From Ectocarpus siliculosus (Eukaryota > Sar > Phaeophyceae > Ectocarpales > Ectocarpaceae): a stretch of DNA of 64,000 nucleotides. The stretch is from positions 5,960,331 through 6,024,330 of the forward strand of contig FN649751.1 of NCBI GenBank assembly GCA_000310025.1. Direction: 5' to 3'. A program made the translations under genes and the position numbers. This document shows positions 61,651 to 64,000 of the stretch, in pieces (position 1 is the stretch's first letter; each line of letters starts with the position of its first letter). The notes under the pieces were generated by a model that searched no databases, was not told where the DNA came from, and saw only the letters and a list, made by a program, of their open reading frames with translations.

Positions 61651-62741
61651 TTTATCTAATACTAGCAGCATCAAATCACCATCAGCAGTAGCAGCAGCGC
61701 AGCAGCAGCAGTATACTATACTACAGAGTAAACTCTGGCTGCTGCTGTACGTAGTCCCTCCGTTTCAAAATAAATGGGTTGCTGTGTGTCAGGAGAGAGA
61801 GGTAAGTAAGTAGGTAGGTGTTGCTTCCCGACGGATTCTTGCGTGTATTTATTCCTGCCAAATCATAAAATAGTGGTAGCAGTCCTACAGCAGTACATTG
61901 TAGTGTAGAGAGAATTCACACAGCGTGAAGTAGTAAACATAAACAACAGCAGACCCACGAGGCTGCGTTGGCTACACAACAAGAAGAGTTCATGTTTTGA
62001 AAACTGAAAAAGATTCGCCGAAAAGGTTTTCATGTGCCTGGCACATGACATGGCATGCCTCCCACACATAGTCTACATTATTAGGATCGATGGAGTCATC
62101 ATTCATGTATGTGCAGGCAATTGATGCAGGAAGAAAGATCCGTTCTCTCGGTGCACTACTACTGCTGTACACAGCACATGCCTCCCACAAACAGGATAGA
62201 CATACATGTAGATAGATGGAGAGATGTCGTACAGCAGTAACAACAACAACAGCAGCCCCGGCTAGGCCGCTTCTGGTTACGAAACAGATAAGGGTTGAGG
62301 ATGGATGCATACCGCATTATCATGCGCTGTTCACCGTGTTCAAAAAAAGTAATTCGGGAAGAAAGGACGCATGATCGATGTGCTGTATGTACAGCAGTAT
62401 TATAGGAGATGTAGATGGTCCGTTCTTCGGTAACTAGAAAAAGTAGCTGGCTAATCTAATTGATAGATCTCGGCCCCTCCCTGTGAACCCCTCCGTGCAT
62501 ACAGCACACGTCTCGCGCATCATTAATAGATATGGTAGATCGAAGTCATGCAGCAGTATCAAGAACGAACGGCAGACAGACCTGGCGAGGCTACTTTTTA
62601 GTGTCAACTTCACAAAAATAATAAGAGTCGAGGATGAATATGGATGCTGTGTTCTTGCCGTGAAAACGGAAGAAGCTTTCATCGCGAAGAAAAACCCATC
62701 CATCCATTTGGCGCAAATATTCTTCATCCCGTTGCTGCCGT

Positions 62742-64000
62742 GGCGCGGTCGGTCGGTCGGTCGGGCGGTCGAGTTGGGTTGAGTATTAGGTTGGGCAAGG
62801 TTGGGTTGGGTTACGTTGGGTTGGGTAGGGTGGGTTTGGTCGGTCGGTTTGTCGGGGTGCGTTTTGGGGCGGGTTGGGGTGGGTTGGAGGTAGAGGGTGA
62901 GTTTGGTTCGTCGGTCGGACGGTCGGTCGGGTTGGCGTTGGGTTGTGTTTTGGGTTGGATTGGGTTGGGTGAAGTATAGCGTAGGGTATAGGGTCGGGTC
63001 GGTCTGTCGGTCGGTCGGTCCGTCGGTTGGTCGGGTTGTGTTTTGGGGTCGGGTTGTGTTTGGTGTTGGGTTCGGTTGGGTAGGATGGGGTAGGGTAGGG
63101 TATGATAACGTAGGGTGGAAGGTAGGGTGGNNNNNNNNNNNNNNNNNNNNNNNNNNNNNNNNNNNNNNNNNNNNNNNNNNNNNNNNNNNNNNNNNNNNNN
63201 NNNNNNNNNNNNNNNNNNNNNNNNNNNNNNNNNNNNNNNNNNNNNNNNNNNNNNNNNNNNNNNNNNNNNNNNNNNNNNNNNNNNNNNNNNNNNNNNNNNN
63301 NNNNNNNNNNNNNNNNNNNNNNNNNNNNNNNNNNNNNNNNNNNNNNNNNNNNNNNNNNNNNNNNNNNNNNNNNNNNNNNNNNNNNNNNNNNNNNNNNNNN
63401 NNNNNNNNNNNNNNNNNNNNNNNNNNNNNNNNNNNNNNNNNNNNNNNNNNNNNNNNNNNNNNNNNNNNNNNNNNNNNNNNNNNNNNNNNNNNNNNNNNNN
63501 NNNNNNNNNNNNNNNNNNNNNNNNNNNNNNNNNNNNNNNNNNNNNNNNNNNNNNNNNNNNNNNNNNNNNNNNNNNNNNNNNNNNNNNNNNNNNNNNNNNN
63601 NNNNNNNNNNNNNNNNNNNNNNNNNNNNNNNNNNNNNNNNNNNNNNNNNNNNNNNNNNNNNNNNNNNNNNNNNNNNNNNNNNNNNNNNNNNNNNNNNNNN
63701 NNNNNNNNNNNNNNNNNNNNNNNNNNNNNNNNNNNNNNNNNNNNNNNNNNNNNNNNNNNNNNNNNNNNNNNNNNNNNNNNNNNNNNNNNNNNNNNNNNNN
63801 NNNNNNNNNNNNNNNNNNNNNNNNNNNNNNNNNNNNNNNNNNNNNNNNNNNNNNNNNNNNNNNNNNNNNNNNNNNNNNNNNNNNNNNNNNNNNNNNNNNN
63901 NNGGGTAGAGTAGGGTTGGGTTCGGTCGGTCGGTCGGTCGGTCGTCGGTCGGTTTGTCCGTCGATCGGGCGGCCTGATTCGAACGGACTTCTTCGTGGTC
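62742..64000. repeat. GGTC/TTGGG-rich low-complexity tract
   Basis: Strand-asymmetric G-rich sequence consists of interspersed (GGTC)n and degenerate TTGGG, TAGGG words on both sides of the N run. The order is irregular rather than a clean telomere array. It suggests a satellite-like or subtelomere-like region that resisted assembly. Confidence 0.85.
63131..63902. other. Assembly gap (772 N)
   Basis: A run of 772 N sits inside the G-rich tract. The odd length suggests a gap sized from paired reads rather than a placeholder. Confidence 0.95.

Larger units (their letters stand above)
58828..64000. other. Gene-free, repeat-rich right end
   Basis: No coding exon with a recognisable domain was found in 5.2 kb. 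It holds the Zn2Cys6-gene promoter at its left, an inverted-repeat element, AAC/GTC microsatellites, a three-unit tandem repeat, a palindrome, many scattered CAGCAG tracts and a G-rich low-complexity tract with an assembly gap. Long frames across the N run are artefacts. Confidence 0.7.

Noticed and set aside
62742-63130. Telomere array
   Set aside because: TTGGG and TAGGG words are degenerate and mixed with GGTC runs, and no regular TTTAGGG repeat is present.
62897-63913. 338-codon frame crossing the N run
   Set aside because: Its length comes from untranslated Ns and G-rich repeats; it has no coding meaning.
1-64000. Retroviral, LTR or other capsid-bearing element fossils
   Set aside because: I looked for reverse transcriptase, integrase and capsid-like signatures and long direct terminal repeats and recognised none.

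Overview
This window looks like nuclear DNA of a multicellular or flagellate stramenopile, most plausibly a brown alga such as Ectocarpus or a relative. The evidence is indirect. Genes are GC-rich and split by many 0.3-1.6 kb introns with GT-AG borders. A flagellar gene (CFAP20) sits beside a bacterial/plastid-type TerC gene and a fungal-type Zn2Cys6 regulator. Neighbouring genes tend to alternate strand. No bacterial operon signals, CRISPR arrays, tRNA or rRNA genes were seen.

Layout: (1) 98-7695 (+), the 3' part of a Rad5/HLTF-type SNF2 helicase with an embedded RING finger; its 5' half lies outside the window. (2) 7696-11328, a repeat-rich convergent spacer. (3) 11329-23881 (-), a 13-exon HOOK-domain coiled-coil protein. 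(4) 24200-24436 (+), a small ORF that may be a 5' exon of the next gene. (5) 25514-27655 (+), a Zwilch-like kinetochore protein in one long open exon. (6) 29356-32920 (+), a TerC-family membrane protein. (7) 35066-36927 (+), CFAP20. (8) 39201-44458 (-), a ROK-family fructokinase with an unusual hydrophobic C-terminus. (9) 44720-49062 (+), cysteinyl-tRNA synthetase, divergent from the fructokinase with only 261 bp between start codons. (10) 50805-58827 (-), a Zn2Cys6 transcription factor. (11) 58828-64000, no genes: inverted-repeat elements, tandem repeats, a perfect 46-bp palindrome and a GGTC/TTGGG-rich low-complexity tract interrupted by an assembly gap.

Exon models were joined by hand from splice borders and codon phase. 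All eight multi- or single-exon models keep phase through every junction and end in a stop codon, which is good internal support; no transcript data were available. The genes do not form one pathway. The likely themes are DNA repair (Rad5/HLTF-like), spindle and microtubule biology (HOOK, Zwilch, CFAP20), and housekeeping (CysRS, fructokinase, TerC). The most notable items are the Zwilch homologue, the fructokinase that lacks the usual zinc ligands but carries a possible membrane tail, two GC-AG introns, a tandem duplication carrying both splice sites, and several TA-flanked or fold-back repeat families.
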